Part shown: piece after piece, positions 40,953 through 49,617 of the stretch | How positions within the stretch are numbered: position 1 is the stretch's first letter | Layout: each line of letters starts with the position of its first letter | NCBI RefSeq assembly: GCF_045348435.1 | Contig: NZ_CP157484.1 | Location: 1,860,001-1,924,000, forward strand | Length of the DNA stretch: 64,000 bases | DNA from: Alsobacter sp045348435 | GTDB lineage: Bacteria; Pseudomonadota; Alphaproteobacteria; Rhizobiales; Beijerinckiaceae | Direction of reading: 5' to 3' | Position numbers and translations under genes: made by a program | The notes under the pieces: model-generated | The model's input: the letters and a program-made list of their open reading frames with translations, nothing else | What the model was told of the DNA's origin: nothing | The model's database searches: none

Positions 40953-41964
40953 CGTCACGAACGAGGCAGGCGCCCCAGTCAACACGCCGGTTCTCGCGGT
41001 CGAAGGACTGGTGAAGAGCTATCCGCTTCACCGGCGGGGCGTGTTCCGGCGGACGGTTGCTGCTGAGCTCCGCGCCGTCAACGGCATCAGCTTCAGCGTC
41101 GCCAAGGGCGAAACCCTGAGCATCGTCGGCGAAAGCGGTTGCGGCAAGACGACGGCGGCCCGCTCCATCCTGAATCTCGTGGAGCCCACGGCAGGAGACA
41201 TTCGGCTCGATGGCGTCGACATCCGGGACATCTTCGCGCGAAACCGCCGCAGTGAGGTGCTCGCCCTGCGCCGGCGCATGCAGTACGTCTTCCAGGATCC
41301 CTACCTCTCGCTGAACCCCCGCTGGAGCGTGCGGCAGATCCTGGCCGAGCCCCTGCGCGTGCACGGCCACGTTCCGCGGGGGGAGTGGGGCGACGCCGTC
41401 GAGCGGCTGCTGGAGCGGGTGGGCCTTGCGCCGGAGCATGCCGACCGATACCCGCACGAGTTCTCGGGCGGTCAGCGCCAGCGCATCGGCATCGCGCGCG
41501 CCCTGGCGGTGCAGCCGGACCTGCTGATCTGTGACGAGCCCGTCTCGTCTCTGGACGTCTCGGTGCGCGCCCAGATTCTCAACCTGCTCGCCGACCTGCA
41601 GGAGGATCTCGGCCTCGCCTACCTGTACATTTCGCACGACCTGAGTTCGGTCCGGTTTCTCAGCAACCGCATCGCCGTAATGTATCTCGGCGATGTCGTC
41701 GAGATCGGCGAGGCGGACGCGATCTTCGACCGGCCCCGCCATCACTACACGGCGGCCCTGATCGCCGCCATCCCGGTCCCTGATCCGTCGCGGCAGCCCC
41801 CGCGCCAAGCCATCCAGGGCGAGATCCCCAGCGCCATCCGGCGCCCCTCGGGCTGCGTGTTCCACACGCGTTGCCCCGCCGCGCTGCCCATCTGTTCGAA
41901 CCACAGTCCGCCCCTCGTCGGATCGGAGAGCGGACACGCCTTCGCCTGTCACAACCCCCGCTAG
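40945..41964 (+). CDS. Peptide/opine-type ABC transporter ATPase (DppF-like)
   Basis: A 339-residue partner ATPase: Walker A GESGCGKTT, signature FSGGQRQRIGIARAL, Walker B LLICDEPVSSLDVS and switch YISHDLSSV, with the C-terminal CVFHTRCPAALPIC extension. It overlaps the upstream ATPase gene by 8 bases in another frame. Together with the two permeases it forms the energy-coupling unit of the importer. Confidence 0.93.
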   Translation: MPSVTNEAGAPVNTPVLAVEGLVKSYPLHRRGVFRRTVAAELRAVNGISFSVAKGETLSIVGESGCGKTTAARSILNLVEPTAGDIRLDGVDIRDIFARNRRSEVLALRRRMQYVFQDPYLSLNPRWSVRQILAEPLRVHGHVPRGEWGDAVERLLERVGLAPEHADRYPHEFSGGQRQRIGIARALAVQPDLLICDEPVSSLDVSVRAQILNLLADLQEDLGLAYLYISHDLSSVRFLSNRIAVMYLGDVVEIGEADAIFDRPRHHYTAALIAAIPVPDPSRQPPRQAIQGEIPSAIRRPSGCVFHTRCPAALPICSNHSPPLVGSESGHAFACHNPR

Positions 41965-41992
41965 CCCGGGCAACTCAACAGGATCCACCAGG

Positions 41993-43102
41993 ATGAACGT
42001 CATTGTCATCGGAGCCGGCGTCCTCGGCAGCTCCATCGCCTACCGCGTCGCGCAAGGGGGCGCCCAGGTCACCGTGCTCGAGGCGACGCGGGTCGGGGGA
42101 GGGACCTCCGGCGTGAGCTTCGCCTGGACCAACGCCAACAACAAGCCGCCGCGCGCCTACCATGACCTCAATGTCGCTGGGATGCGCGCGCACGCCGCCC
42201 TGAAGGACGAATTCGGCGCGACGCCCTGGTTCCACCAGAGCGGCAGCCTGGAGTGGCGCGTGAGCCCGGCGGAGGTCGCCGCGCAGGCCGAAAAGGTGGC
42301 CCGCCTGCGGGACTGGGGCTACGCCGCCGAGTTCATCGACAAACGGCGACTGCAAGAGCTGGAGCCTGAGATCGCGGTCGACGCCGTGGCCGACGACGCC
42401 CAGATCGTGTTCTGCCCGGAGGAGGGGTGGGTCGACCCTGTGCTCTACGCCGGCGCCATGTTGCGGGCGGCGCGGCAACGCTATGGCGCGGTCGTGAAGA
42501 GCGGCGTGCGGGTGACCGGCCTCGAGACCCGCGGGGGCCGCGTGGTGGGCGCGCGCGACGCCGCCGGCGAGGTGCACCACGCCGACCTGGTGATCAACTG
42601 CACCGGGCGTTGGTCCAATGAGACGGTGCGCGACACTGCGCCGAACGTGCCGCTCGCGCCCACGATCGGATTCCTGGTGTTCACTCCGCCGGTCGGGATC
42701 GACCTCAGGCGGCCGTTCCATGCGCCCGATCTCGATGTCCGCCCCGATGGCGCGGGGCGGCTGATGATCCGCAAGGACTCGCTCGACGATCGCTTCGCCG
42801 CCCTGCAGAGCCGCACGCCCGACTGCGAGGAAGCGCGGCTCGCGCTCGCAAGCGCCACGGAGCTGCTGCCCAGCCTCGCCGGCGCGGAGGTCGAAGCCGT
42901 GCGGACCACGGTGCGTCCCATTCCGGCGGACGGGCTCACGACCGTGGGGCCCACCCGCGGCGTCGACGGCTACTACGTCGCCGTCACGCACAGCGGGGTG
43001 ACGCTGTCGCCGGCGCTCGGCCATTTGGTGGCCGACGAGGTCCTGCGGGGCCGCGAGCGGCCCGAGCTGGAGTCCTTCCGTCCGTCTCGGTTCCAGGCGT
43101 GA
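41993..43102 (+). CDS. FAD-dependent amino-acid oxidase (DAO family), copy 1
   Basis: A 369-residue flavoprotein of the D-amino-acid oxidase/glycine oxidase/opine oxidase group. The N-terminal GAGVLGSSIAYRVAQGGAQVTVLE is the FAD dinucleotide motif; the C-terminal VGPTRGVDGYYVAVTHSGVTLSPALGHLVADEVL is the usual second FAD-binding block. It is strikingly similar to copy 2 at 46073 (shared VTVLEATRVGGGTSGVSFAW, then AYHDLNVAGMRAHAAL). Likely oxidises a secondary or primary amine such as an opine or N-alkyl amino acid; the substrate is not proven. Confidence 0.88.
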   Translation: MNVIVIGAGVLGSSIAYRVAQGGAQVTVLEATRVGGGTSGVSFAWTNANNKPPRAYHDLNVAGMRAHAALKDEFGATPWFHQSGSLEWRVSPAEVAAQAEKVARLRDWGYAAEFIDKRRLQELEPEIAVDAVADDAQIVFCPEEGWVDPVLYAGAMLRAARQRYGAVVKSGVRVTGLETRGGRVVGARDAAGEVHHADLVINCTGRWSNETVRDTAPNVPLAPTIGFLVFTPPVGIDLRRPFHAPDLDVRPDGAGRLMIRKDSLDDRFAALQSRTPDCEEARLALASATELLPSLAGAEVEAVRTTVRPIPADGLTTVGPTRGVDGYYVAVTHSGVTLSPALGHLVADEVLRGRERPELESFRPSRFQA

Positions 43103-43154
43103 GCGCCCCGGAATCCGCCCAGACACACTGAACGCAAAACCAGAGGGGAAAGCC

Positions 43155-44897
43155 ATGACTACGGACACGACCCGACGCGACCTGCTCAAGTGGACCGGCG
43201 CCGGAGCCGCCGCGCTCGCGGCCGGCGGCATCCCGGAGGCGGCCCTCGCCAAGCCGCCCTTCTTCAAGCTCTACCTGATGATCTTCAACAACCTCCAGTC
43301 GCGCATGATCTGGACGGATCTGATCGGCAAGCAGTTCGCCCGCCTGGGCATCGACGTCGTGTCGAGCTACCAGCCCCCGTCGGTCGTGATCGCCCGCCGC
43401 GCCAACGACACCGGCAAGACGCACGTGGACGGCGGCTGGGACATGTACTCGGAGCGCATCTACTACAGCGGCCTCGTGCCCCTGCCGGAGACGCTGTTCC
43501 ACAGCAAGAACGTTCCGCCGAACGGGCAGAATTTCTACCGGATCTCGGACAAGAAGATCGACGAATCCATCGAGAAGTATTCGCGCGCGGTCAGCCCCGA
43601 GGAGCGCAAAGCCGCCATCCATGCCTTCATCGAGCGTTGGTATGAGATCGAGCCGCTGCACATCGTCTTCTACCCGGAAGAGGTGATCATCACCAATCCG
43701 AAGCTGAAGGGCATGGATTCGACCACCTATAACCCGGTGTTCTTTCCCCGCCCGGAGAACTGGACCATCGAGGGCGCGACGGGCGACGTCACCGCCACCT
43801 TCGCCTCCTGGCAGCCGCCTAGCCAGCTCATCCCGATGTATGGCAGCGGCTACAACGAGGCCAACATCTTCGGCCCCGTGTACAACGCCCTTTTCGAATA
43901 CGACAGTTGGGCGAACAAGAAGCTTGTCCCGGCGCTGGCCGAGTCGGTGAAGACCTCGGACGATGGCAAGACTTGGGTGTTCACGTTGCGCAAGGGCGTA
44001 AAGTGGCACAGCGGCGAGGAATTCACCGCCGAGGACGTCAAGTTCACCTGGGACACCGTGATCGACAAGGCCTATGGCAGCGTCTTCCAGGCGCCGCTGG
44101 CGACCGTGATGGGCGGCAAGGACGCCTACAAGGTCACGGGCGCGCACGAGATCACCGTGCAGCTTCCCGAGCCGAACATCATGTTCCAGGACTTCGTCCT
44201 GCCGGTGATCGCCATCATGCCGAAGCATGCCTACCAGGGGCTCAAGCCCGAGGAGTTGCGCGGCCACGTGATCAGCACGTGGGTGGGCACGTTCCCGGTG
44301 AAGACCTCGGACGGCAAGGTCTTCGAGGCCAAGGGCGGCGTCGGCACCGGACCATGGATTCCGCAAGGATTCGATCCGTCCCGGAAGGCGTACAGGTACG
44401 TCAAGAACGAGAACTACTGGAAGAAGACGACCGGCAACGTGAAGACGTTCTATGTCGTCAACATCCAGGGCGCCGACGCGGTGCTCAGCGCCATCAAGTC
44501 CGGCGACATCGACGCGCACGACCCGATGTATGACGTCGGCGGGTTGCTCGACACCATCGACCCGTCCTGGGGCACGGTGAACCGCTTCGACTCGTTCAAG
44601 TGGATGCAAACCTGCCTCAACATGAACCACCCGGTGTTCGGCACAGGGGTCGAGACGCCTCTCGGCAAGCAGGACCCGAGCCGCGCGGCCGAAGCGGCGG
44701 CTTACGTCCGGAAGGCCATGAGCCACATGATCCCGCGCGAGCAGATCATCAAGAATGTCGTATCTGGCTTCGGAAAGCCTGGCACCGTGCCGATTCCCTT
44801 CACCTCCGAAGACTACGACCACGATCTTCTGAAGCCGATCGCGTACGATTTCGAGCTGGCGAAGAAATACATGGAGAAGGCCGGCTACAAGTATTGA
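43155..44897 (+). CDS. ABC substrate-binding protein (SBP_bac_5) with permuted lobes
   Basis: A 580-residue exported binding protein with a Tat-type signal (TRRDLLKW followed by an Ala/Gly-rich run ending ALA). The order of the SBP_bac_5 domain is swapped. Residues about 35-205 match what is normally the C-terminal part (RMIWTDLIGKQFARLGIDV ... SPEERKAAIHAFIERWYEIEPLHIVFYPEEVI ... ENWTIEG). Residues about 207-580 match the N-terminal part (FASWQPPSQLIPMYG ... WHSGEEFTAEDVKFTWD ... GTGPWIPQGF ... AYDFELAKKYMEKAGYKY), ending where a normal protein would continue. Total length equals one full protein. It presumably binds the operon's substrate in the periplasm. Confidence 0.88.
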   Translation: MTTDTTRRDLLKWTGAGAAALAAGGIPEAALAKPPFFKLYLMIFNNLQSRMIWTDLIGKQFARLGIDVVSSYQPPSVVIARRANDTGKTHVDGGWDMYSERIYYSGLVPLPETLFHSKNVPPNGQNFYRISDKKIDESIEKYSRAVSPEERKAAIHAFIERWYEIEPLHIVFYPEEVIITNPKLKGMDSTTYNPVFFPRPENWTIEGATGDVTATFASWQPPSQLIPMYGSGYNEANIFGPVYNALFEYDSWANKKLVPALAESVKTSDDGKTWVFTLRKGVKWHSGEEFTAEDVKFTWDTVIDKAYGSVFQAPLATVMGGKDAYKVTGAHEITVQLPEPNIMFQDFVLPVIAIMPKHAYQGLKPEELRGHVISTWVGTFPVKTSDGKVFEAKGGVGTGPWIPQGFDPSRKAYRYVKNENYWKKTTGNVKTFYVVNIQGADAVLSAIKSGDIDAHDPMYDVGGLLDTIDPSWGTVNRFDSFKWMQTCLNMNHPVFGTGVETPLGKQDPSRAAEAAAYVRKAMSHMIPREQIIKNVVSGFGKPGTVPIPFTSEDYDHDLLKPIAYDFELAKKYMEKAGYKY

Positions 44898-44952
44898 ACG
44901 CGGCCTATCCAAATCATCCACCCGAAATGGAATCCAGCTGAGGATCTTGAAC

Positions 44953-46038
44953 ATGCGTGTCGCCATCTTGGGCGCCGGCTCGATCGCTTATGGAAACGCG
45001 GCGTTGCTTGCGTCGCTGGGACATGACCCGGTGCTCTGGTCCCCCTCGGGCCAGAGCGGGAGGAGCATCGCGCGCGGCGAGCCGCTTACCGCGACGGGCG
45101 CTCTCACCGGCTCGTTCCCGGTCCGGATGGCGTCCAGCGCCGGCGAGGCCATCGCCGGCGCCGACGCCGTGCTGTTCGCCTTGCCGGCGAACGGCCATCG
45201 GGCGGCCATGGACGCGGCGGCGCCGCACCTCGAGGCCGGGCAGGTGGCCCTGATCAGCTCCCACACCTCGTTCAGCGGTCTCTACCTCGCCAAGAAGATC
45301 GCCGAGCGCGGGTTGGACATTCCCGTGGTGGTCTGGGGGACCACGATCACGGCGGGTCGCCGCACGGGCGACGCCAGCGTCAACGTCGCGACGGTCCGGG
45401 CCAAGGTGGACATCGCCACCATTCCGGTCTCCGCCGCGGCGCGGGGCCTGGCGACCTGCCAGGCGCTGTTCGGCGACCGTTTCGTGGAAAGGCCCGACGC
45501 GCTCGCCATCTCGCTGTCGAACCTCAACCCGCAGAACCACCTCGGCATCGCGCTGTGCAACTTCACCCGCATGGAGCACGGCGAGACCTGGGGCCAGAAC
45601 GAGAACAACACCGACTCCGTCGGCCGGCTGCTGGAGGCTCTCGACGCGGAGCGCCTGGCGATCGCCGAAGCGGCCGGCTATCAGGTTCGCACCATCCGGG
45701 AGCACTACCACCTGTCCTTTCATGTCGAGCCCGGCCCGGTGGGCCAGATGGCGCGCGAGCTTGCGGCGCGCGGCAATGGCGGCAACGGCCCGGCCACGAT
45801 CGACACGCGCTACGTGCTGGAGGACGCGCCGTTCGGGCTGCGCCCGACCGTGCTGCTGGGCAAGCTGACCGGCCGGCCGGCCACTCTCCATCAGGCCGGC
45901 ATCGACATCTTCTCGGCGCTCTACGGCCGTGATTTCGCGGGCGAGAACGACTTGCTGGATGAGATCGGCCTCGAGGCGATGACCTTGGCGGACCTCAAGG
46001 CCCTGGTGCGGGACGGCTGGTCCGCCCGGAGCCACTGA
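44953..46038 (+). CDS. NAD(P)-dependent octopine/nopaline dehydrogenase family protein
   Basis: A 361-residue enzyme: N-terminal Rossmann motif ILGAGSIAYGNAALLASLGHDPVLWSP and a C-terminal helical octopine-dehydrogenase domain (LNPQNHLGIALCNFTRMEHGETW, AAGYQVRTIREHYHLSFHV, DTRYVLEDAPFGLRPTVLLGKL). Family members join or split an amino acid and a keto acid through a secondary amine. The ATG at 44953 lies 8 bases after GAGGA; a TTG two codons earlier is too close to that site. It is placed between the binding protein and the second FAD oxidase, consistent with opine-type catabolism. Confidence 0.88.
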   Translation: MRVAILGAGSIAYGNAALLASLGHDPVLWSPSGQSGRSIARGEPLTATGALTGSFPVRMASSAGEAIAGADAVLFALPANGHRAAMDAAAPHLEAGQVALISSHTSFSGLYLAKKIAERGLDIPVVVWGTTITAGRRTGDASVNVATVRAKVDIATIPVSAAARGLATCQALFGDRFVERPDALAISLSNLNPQNHLGIALCNFTRMEHGETWGQNENNTDSVGRLLEALDAERLAIAEAAGYQVRTIREHYHLSFHVEPGPVGQMARELAARGNGGNGPATIDTRYVLEDAPFGLRPTVLLGKLTGRPATLHQAGIDIFSALYGRDFAGENDLLDEIGLEAMTLADLKALVRDGWSARSH

Positions 46039-46072
46039 CGTCCCTTTCGCTCCTTCCAGATGGAAAACGACC

Positions 46073-47176
46073 ATGCCGGACATCATCGTCATTGGAGCCG
46101 GGGTTCTGGGAACCTCGGTCGCGTACCGCCTCGCCAGCGCGGGCGTGAAAGTCACGGTGCTCGAAGCCACCCGCGTCGGAGGAGGGACCTCCGGGGTCAG
46201 CTTCGCGTGGACGAACTCGTGCAACAAGGCGCCGCGCGCCTACCACGACCTGAACGTGGCGGGCATGCGAGCCCATGCGGCGCTCATGGACGAGTTCGGC
46301 TCGACGCCATGGTGGCACGGCGGCGGGCGGATCGAGTGGAAGGCTCCCGCCGAGCGGGCCGAGCAGAAGGCCAAGGTCGCGCGCCTGCAGGACTGGGACT
46401 ACCCGGTCGAATGGATCGATCGCAAGCAGGCGCTTGAGCTGGAGCCGGACATCGCGCCGGAGGCGATCGGCGACGCGCCGGTCGCGTGGTACCCGAGGGA
46501 CGGCTGGCTCGATCCGGTCGTCTATGCGCACGCGATGATGAGCGCGGCGCGCCGACGTGGCGCGGTCCTGCGCATCCAGACGCGGGTCGCCGGGCTGATC
46601 GTCGAGGGTGGGGCCGTGAAAGGCGTACGGACGGCGAGCGGCGAAACCGTCTACGCCGACCAGGTGGTGAACTGCACGGGACGCTGGTCGAACGAGGCAT
46701 CCGGCGGCGACGCCCCTGTGGTGCCGCTTGCTCCGACGATTGGCTTTCTGGTCTTCACCCCGCCCGTGCCGGCGTCGATCCAGCGCGTCGTGGCGTCGCC
46801 GATTTGCGATTTCCGCCCCGACGGAGCCGGTCGGCTGATGCTGCATTGGGGGCCCGCCGACGCCACGGTGACGCCGGAGCTCGGTGTCGAGCCCGGCATG
46901 GATCAGGCCATCGATCTCGTGAAGCGGCTCACCCGGATTCTCCCCGGCATTGCGCCGGTCAAGCCTGAAGCCGCGCGGGTGACGGTGCGGCCCATCCCGA
47001 AAGACGGGCTCTCCGCCATCGGTCCGGTCCCGGGGCTCCAAAACTACTACGTCATGGTGACCCATAGTGGCGCGACGCTTTCGCCAGCTCTGGGCGCCAT
47101 GGCGGCTGACGAGATCGTGAGTGGGACGAGGCGACCAGAATTGGCCGAGTTTCGGCCTGCGCGATTCTTCGCATGA
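46073..47176 (+). CDS. FAD-dependent amino-acid oxidase (DAO family), copy 2
   Basis: A 367-residue flavoprotein closely related to copy 1 (IIVIGAGVLGTSVAYRLASAG, the shared GGGTSGVSFAWTN block, the VNCTGRWSNE region and the terminal AVT/MVTHSG-TLSPALG stretch). Differences concentrate in the substrate-facing middle (TPWWHGGGRIEWK versus TPWFHQSGSLEWR), so the two may act on different enantiomers or chain types, or work as subunits. Last gene of the operon; the next 80 bases carry a dispersed repeat. Confidence 0.88.
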   Translation: MPDIIVIGAGVLGTSVAYRLASAGVKVTVLEATRVGGGTSGVSFAWTNSCNKAPRAYHDLNVAGMRAHAALMDEFGSTPWWHGGGRIEWKAPAERAEQKAKVARLQDWDYPVEWIDRKQALELEPDIAPEAIGDAPVAWYPRDGWLDPVVYAHAMMSAARRRGAVLRIQTRVAGLIVEGGAVKGVRTASGETVYADQVVNCTGRWSNEASGGDAPVVPLAPTIGFLVFTPPVPASIQRVVASPICDFRPDGAGRLMLHWGPADATVTPELGVEPGMDQAIDLVKRLTRILPGIAPVKPEAARVTVRPIPKDGLSAIGPVPGLQNYYVMVTHSGATLSPALGAMAADEIVSGTRRPELAEFRPARFFA

Positions 47177-47193
47177 CTGACTCGCGGCCCCGC

Positions 47194-47220
47194 GTCTGAC
47201 CCAATTGAAAGCGGACGTTG
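47194..47220 (+). repeat. Dispersed repeat element, copy B
   Basis: GTCTGACCCAATTG then AAAGCGGACGTTG. It shares the GACCC...AAGCGGAC core with copy A at 13951-13978 in the same sense as copy A's minus strand. It lies exactly between the opine-type operon and a 5'-truncated kinase gene, so it marks a likely recombination or junction point. Confidence 0.5.
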
Positions 47221-47254
47221 AGGAGGCCTACTTTCCGCCAAGAGCGGAAGTCGC

Positions 47255-48400
47255 ATGCTTGCACTGCTCAACAGCGGACGAGTAGTGGGGAACATGCAAA
47301 GAGGTCTGCTTAGGCTCTTTCGCGACCAGGCCGCCCGTCAGAATCGTGAACTGCCCGGCGCAAATTGGGCGTCATCCCTGGAAGGGAGTCGACCGGGGGT
47401 GCAGGCGAGGTCGTCGAGTACGCCGCAAGCTGCGACCTTAACGCAGCGCCTGTTGGCCTTTTCACGTCAGCAGCCTTTGAAGCCGCAGGCGGTGGATGCG
47501 AACAAGCTCGTCGCCGGAATGTCCGATCTGCTAGGTCGCGCGCTCGGGAGCGATATCCGTCTTGAGATCGTTCAGGCCGGCGGTCTTTGGCGAACGCATG
47601 CTGACCCGAACCAGCTGGAAAACGTGCTGCTCAATCTCGCCGTCAATAGTCGGGACGCCATGCCCGAAGGTGGAAAGCTGACGATCGAAACCCAGAATGC
47701 TCACCTCGATGAGCGCCATGCTTCGGCGCAGCTCGGCGTCCCATCGGGTCAATACGTGCTCATCGCCGTCAGCGACACGGGTTGTGGAATGGCCCAGGAG
47801 GTCATCGAAAAAGCCTTCGATCCGTTCTTCACGACCAAGGAGGTGGGAAAGGGCACCGGACTTGGCCTCAGCCAAGTGTACGGCTTCGTCAAACAGTCCG
47901 GGGCGACTGTGAAGATTCACTCCCGGCGGGCGCAGGGCACAACGGTCAAGATCTACCTTCCTCGTCTGCTTGGTGCGGATCGTGAGGCAGGCGGACACGT
48001 GACCCCGGATCTTCCTCCGCTGGGTGAGCAGACCGAAACGATACTCGTCGTGGAAGATGAGGAGACCGTGCGTCAGTTCAGCGTCGAGGCGCTTGGCGAG
48101 CTTGGCTATCTGGTGATCGAAGCCGATGGGGCGGCCGCTGCGCTGAGGCAATTGGAAGCCCATCCGGAAACCGTCCTGTTATTCACGGACATCGTTATGC
48201 CTGGGATGAACGGCGCGAAGCTGGCGGAAGAAGCGTTGAGCAGTAGGCCTGAGCTCAAGGTCCTCTTCACCACCGGCTACACGCGTAACGCGGTGGTCCA
48301 TCACGGCGCCCTGGAGTCTGGAGTTCATCTGCTCGGCAAGCCCTATTCGCTCGACGAGCTCGCCGCCAAGGTCCGTGCGATCTTGGACGGAGCAAGCTGA
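47255..48400 (+). CDS. Hybrid histidine kinase remnant lacking the H-box
   Basis: A 381-codon frame that encodes the catalytic HATPase domain (residues about 110-235: NQLENVLLNLAVNSRDAMPEGG, VSDTGCGM, FFTTKEVGKGTGLGLSQVYG) and a receiver domain (about 260-380: ILVVEDEETVRQF, Asp in LFTDIVMPGMNG, Lys in LGKPYSLDELAAKV). The linker TQRLLAFSRQQPL just after the missing dimerisation domain is intact, but the phospho-acceptor His and any sensor are absent and the first 55 residues are not kinase-like. It is probably a truncated gene; expression as a stand-alone fragment cannot be excluded. Confidence 0.7.
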   Translation: MLALLNSGRVVGNMQRGLLRLFRDQAARQNRELPGANWASSLEGSRPGVQARSSSTPQAATLTQRLLAFSRQQPLKPQAVDANKLVAGMSDLLGRALGSDIRLEIVQAGGLWRTHADPNQLENVLLNLAVNSRDAMPEGGKLTIETQNAHLDERHASAQLGVPSGQYVLIAVSDTGCGMAQEVIEKAFDPFFTTKEVGKGTGLGLSQVYGFVKQSGATVKIHSRRAQGTTVKIYLPRLLGADREAGGHVTPDLPPLGEQTETILVVEDEETVRQFSVEALGELGYLVIEADGAAAALRQLEAHPETVLLFTDIVMPGMNGAKLAEEALSSRPELKVLFTTGYTRNAVVHHGALESGVHLLGKPYSLDELAAKVRAILDGAS

Positions 48401-48580
48401 GCCGCATCCAGTCCTTTCAGGCCGCCGCCGGCACCCGGAGTTGACCTGGGGCGGACCTGGCGATTCACCGCTCTGACAGTCAGCGCGATAGGCGATCACA
48501 AAGAGAACTGTACGTCTGCTGATCAGAGCCGCTCGGAATGGGCCGGAGCGCAGGGATTTCGGCAAGCGGCGGGATCGGGT

Positions 48581-49507
48581 TCATGCGTCCAGCTCTTTGG
48601 CGGGAGCAAGTCCGCCTGTCTGGCCCGCCTCCGCGATCAGCCAGTCGCGGAACAGTCTCAACTCGCGCTTGGGCCTCCGACCCTTGGGAGTCGTGAAGTA
48701 GTAGACATGCCGGCTTTCAAAATGAAGGCCGCAAGGGTTCACCAGCTTGCCTGAGGCCAGTTCCTCCTCGACCAGCCGCTTGGGAACAAGCGCCAGCCCC
48801 TGGCCGAAGATCGCGGCGCGGATCACCAACGCGTAGAAGCCGAAGCGGATCGTGTGAGACGGCGTGATCGCGTCGAGGCCGTGCGCCTGGGTGAACTCTG
48901 ACCATCGAAGAGGCGTCTGAAAGTGCTCCAGCATCGGAAAGCGAGCCACGTCCGCCGGCGTCGCGAGAGGCCCCTGGCGCTGCAGCAGGTGGGGAGCGCC
49001 CACGAGAAGCACGGTTCGGCCGAACAGGTAATCCGCGTCGTGGCCGGGCCAGACGCCCTCTCCGAACCGGAAGACGCCGTCCGCCTCCTCCGCGACGTCG
49101 CTCGTCACGAACGTGGTGAATTGGACGTCGATCTCCGGATGCCGCTCGGCGAAGCCGGTGAAGCGCGGCACCAACCACCGGTCGCCAAGGATCGGCAACA
49201 CATGCAGGCGAATGGATTGCGGCGCGTCGCGCAACGCCGCCAAACTCACCGCCGCCGCCTCCAGCGCGGCCATGGCGATGCGGGCTTGCCTGACATAGAT
49301 GCGTCCGCCCTCCGTGAGAGCCAGACCATGCGCTGAGCGCAGGAACAAGGCCGATCCGGCGCTCGCCTCGACCGCCTTCAGCTGTTTGGACGCCGCGCTC
49401 TGGGTCATGTTCAAGGCGCGCGCGGCCGCGGATGCGGAGCCGTGCTCGGCAACGGCGAGCAAGACGCGCAGGCCCGTCGTGGAGGGCAATGTCGGTCGGT
49501 TGGGCAT
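48581..49507 (-). CDS. LysR-family regulator divergent from argH-like operon
   Basis: A 308-residue LysR regulator: HTH STTGLRVLLAVAEHGSASAAARALNMTQSAASKQLKAVEASAGSALFLRSAHGLALTEGG, then a GcvA-like effector domain (LHVLPILGDRWLVPRFTGFAERHPEIDVQFTTF). It diverges from the argininosuccinate-lyase-like gene with 110 bases between, and a perfect T-N11-A palindrome lies in that gap. It most likely controls the lyase and the amino acid importer. Confidence 0.92.
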   Translation of the reverse strand: MPNRPTLPSTTGLRVLLAVAEHGSASAAARALNMTQSAASKQLKAVEASAGSALFLRSAHGLALTEGGRIYVRQARIAMAALEAAAVSLAALRDAPQSIRLHVLPILGDRWLVPRFTGFAERHPEIDVQFTTFVTSDVAEEADGVFRFGEGVWPGHDADYLFGRTVLLVGAPHLLQRQGPLATPADVARFPMLEHFQTPLRWSEFTQAHGLDAITPSHTIRFGFYALVIRAAIFGQGLALVPKRLVEEELASGKLVNPCGLHFESRHVYYFTTPKGRRPKRELRLFRDWLIAEAGQTGGLAPAKELDA

Positions 49508-49532
49508 GACACGGTGATCTCGCGCCCCCTTA

Positions 49533-49547
49533 TTCCAAAACGGAATG
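49533..49547. promoter_or_regulatory. LysR-type T-N11-A palindrome
   Basis: ATTCCAAAACGGAAT is a perfect 5-bp inverted repeat with a 5-base centre, and obeys the T-N11-A rule for LysR sites. The flanking CCCCC and GGGGG extend the symmetry. It lies 26 bases upstream of the LysR start and 71 bases before the lyase start. Confidence 0.65.
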
Positions 49548-49617
49548 GGGGCTGTCCATCATTTCAGTTGTGAGGACGGGGCCAGGTTGTAGCTTTGGGG
49601 GCGCCAGGAGATGTGTG

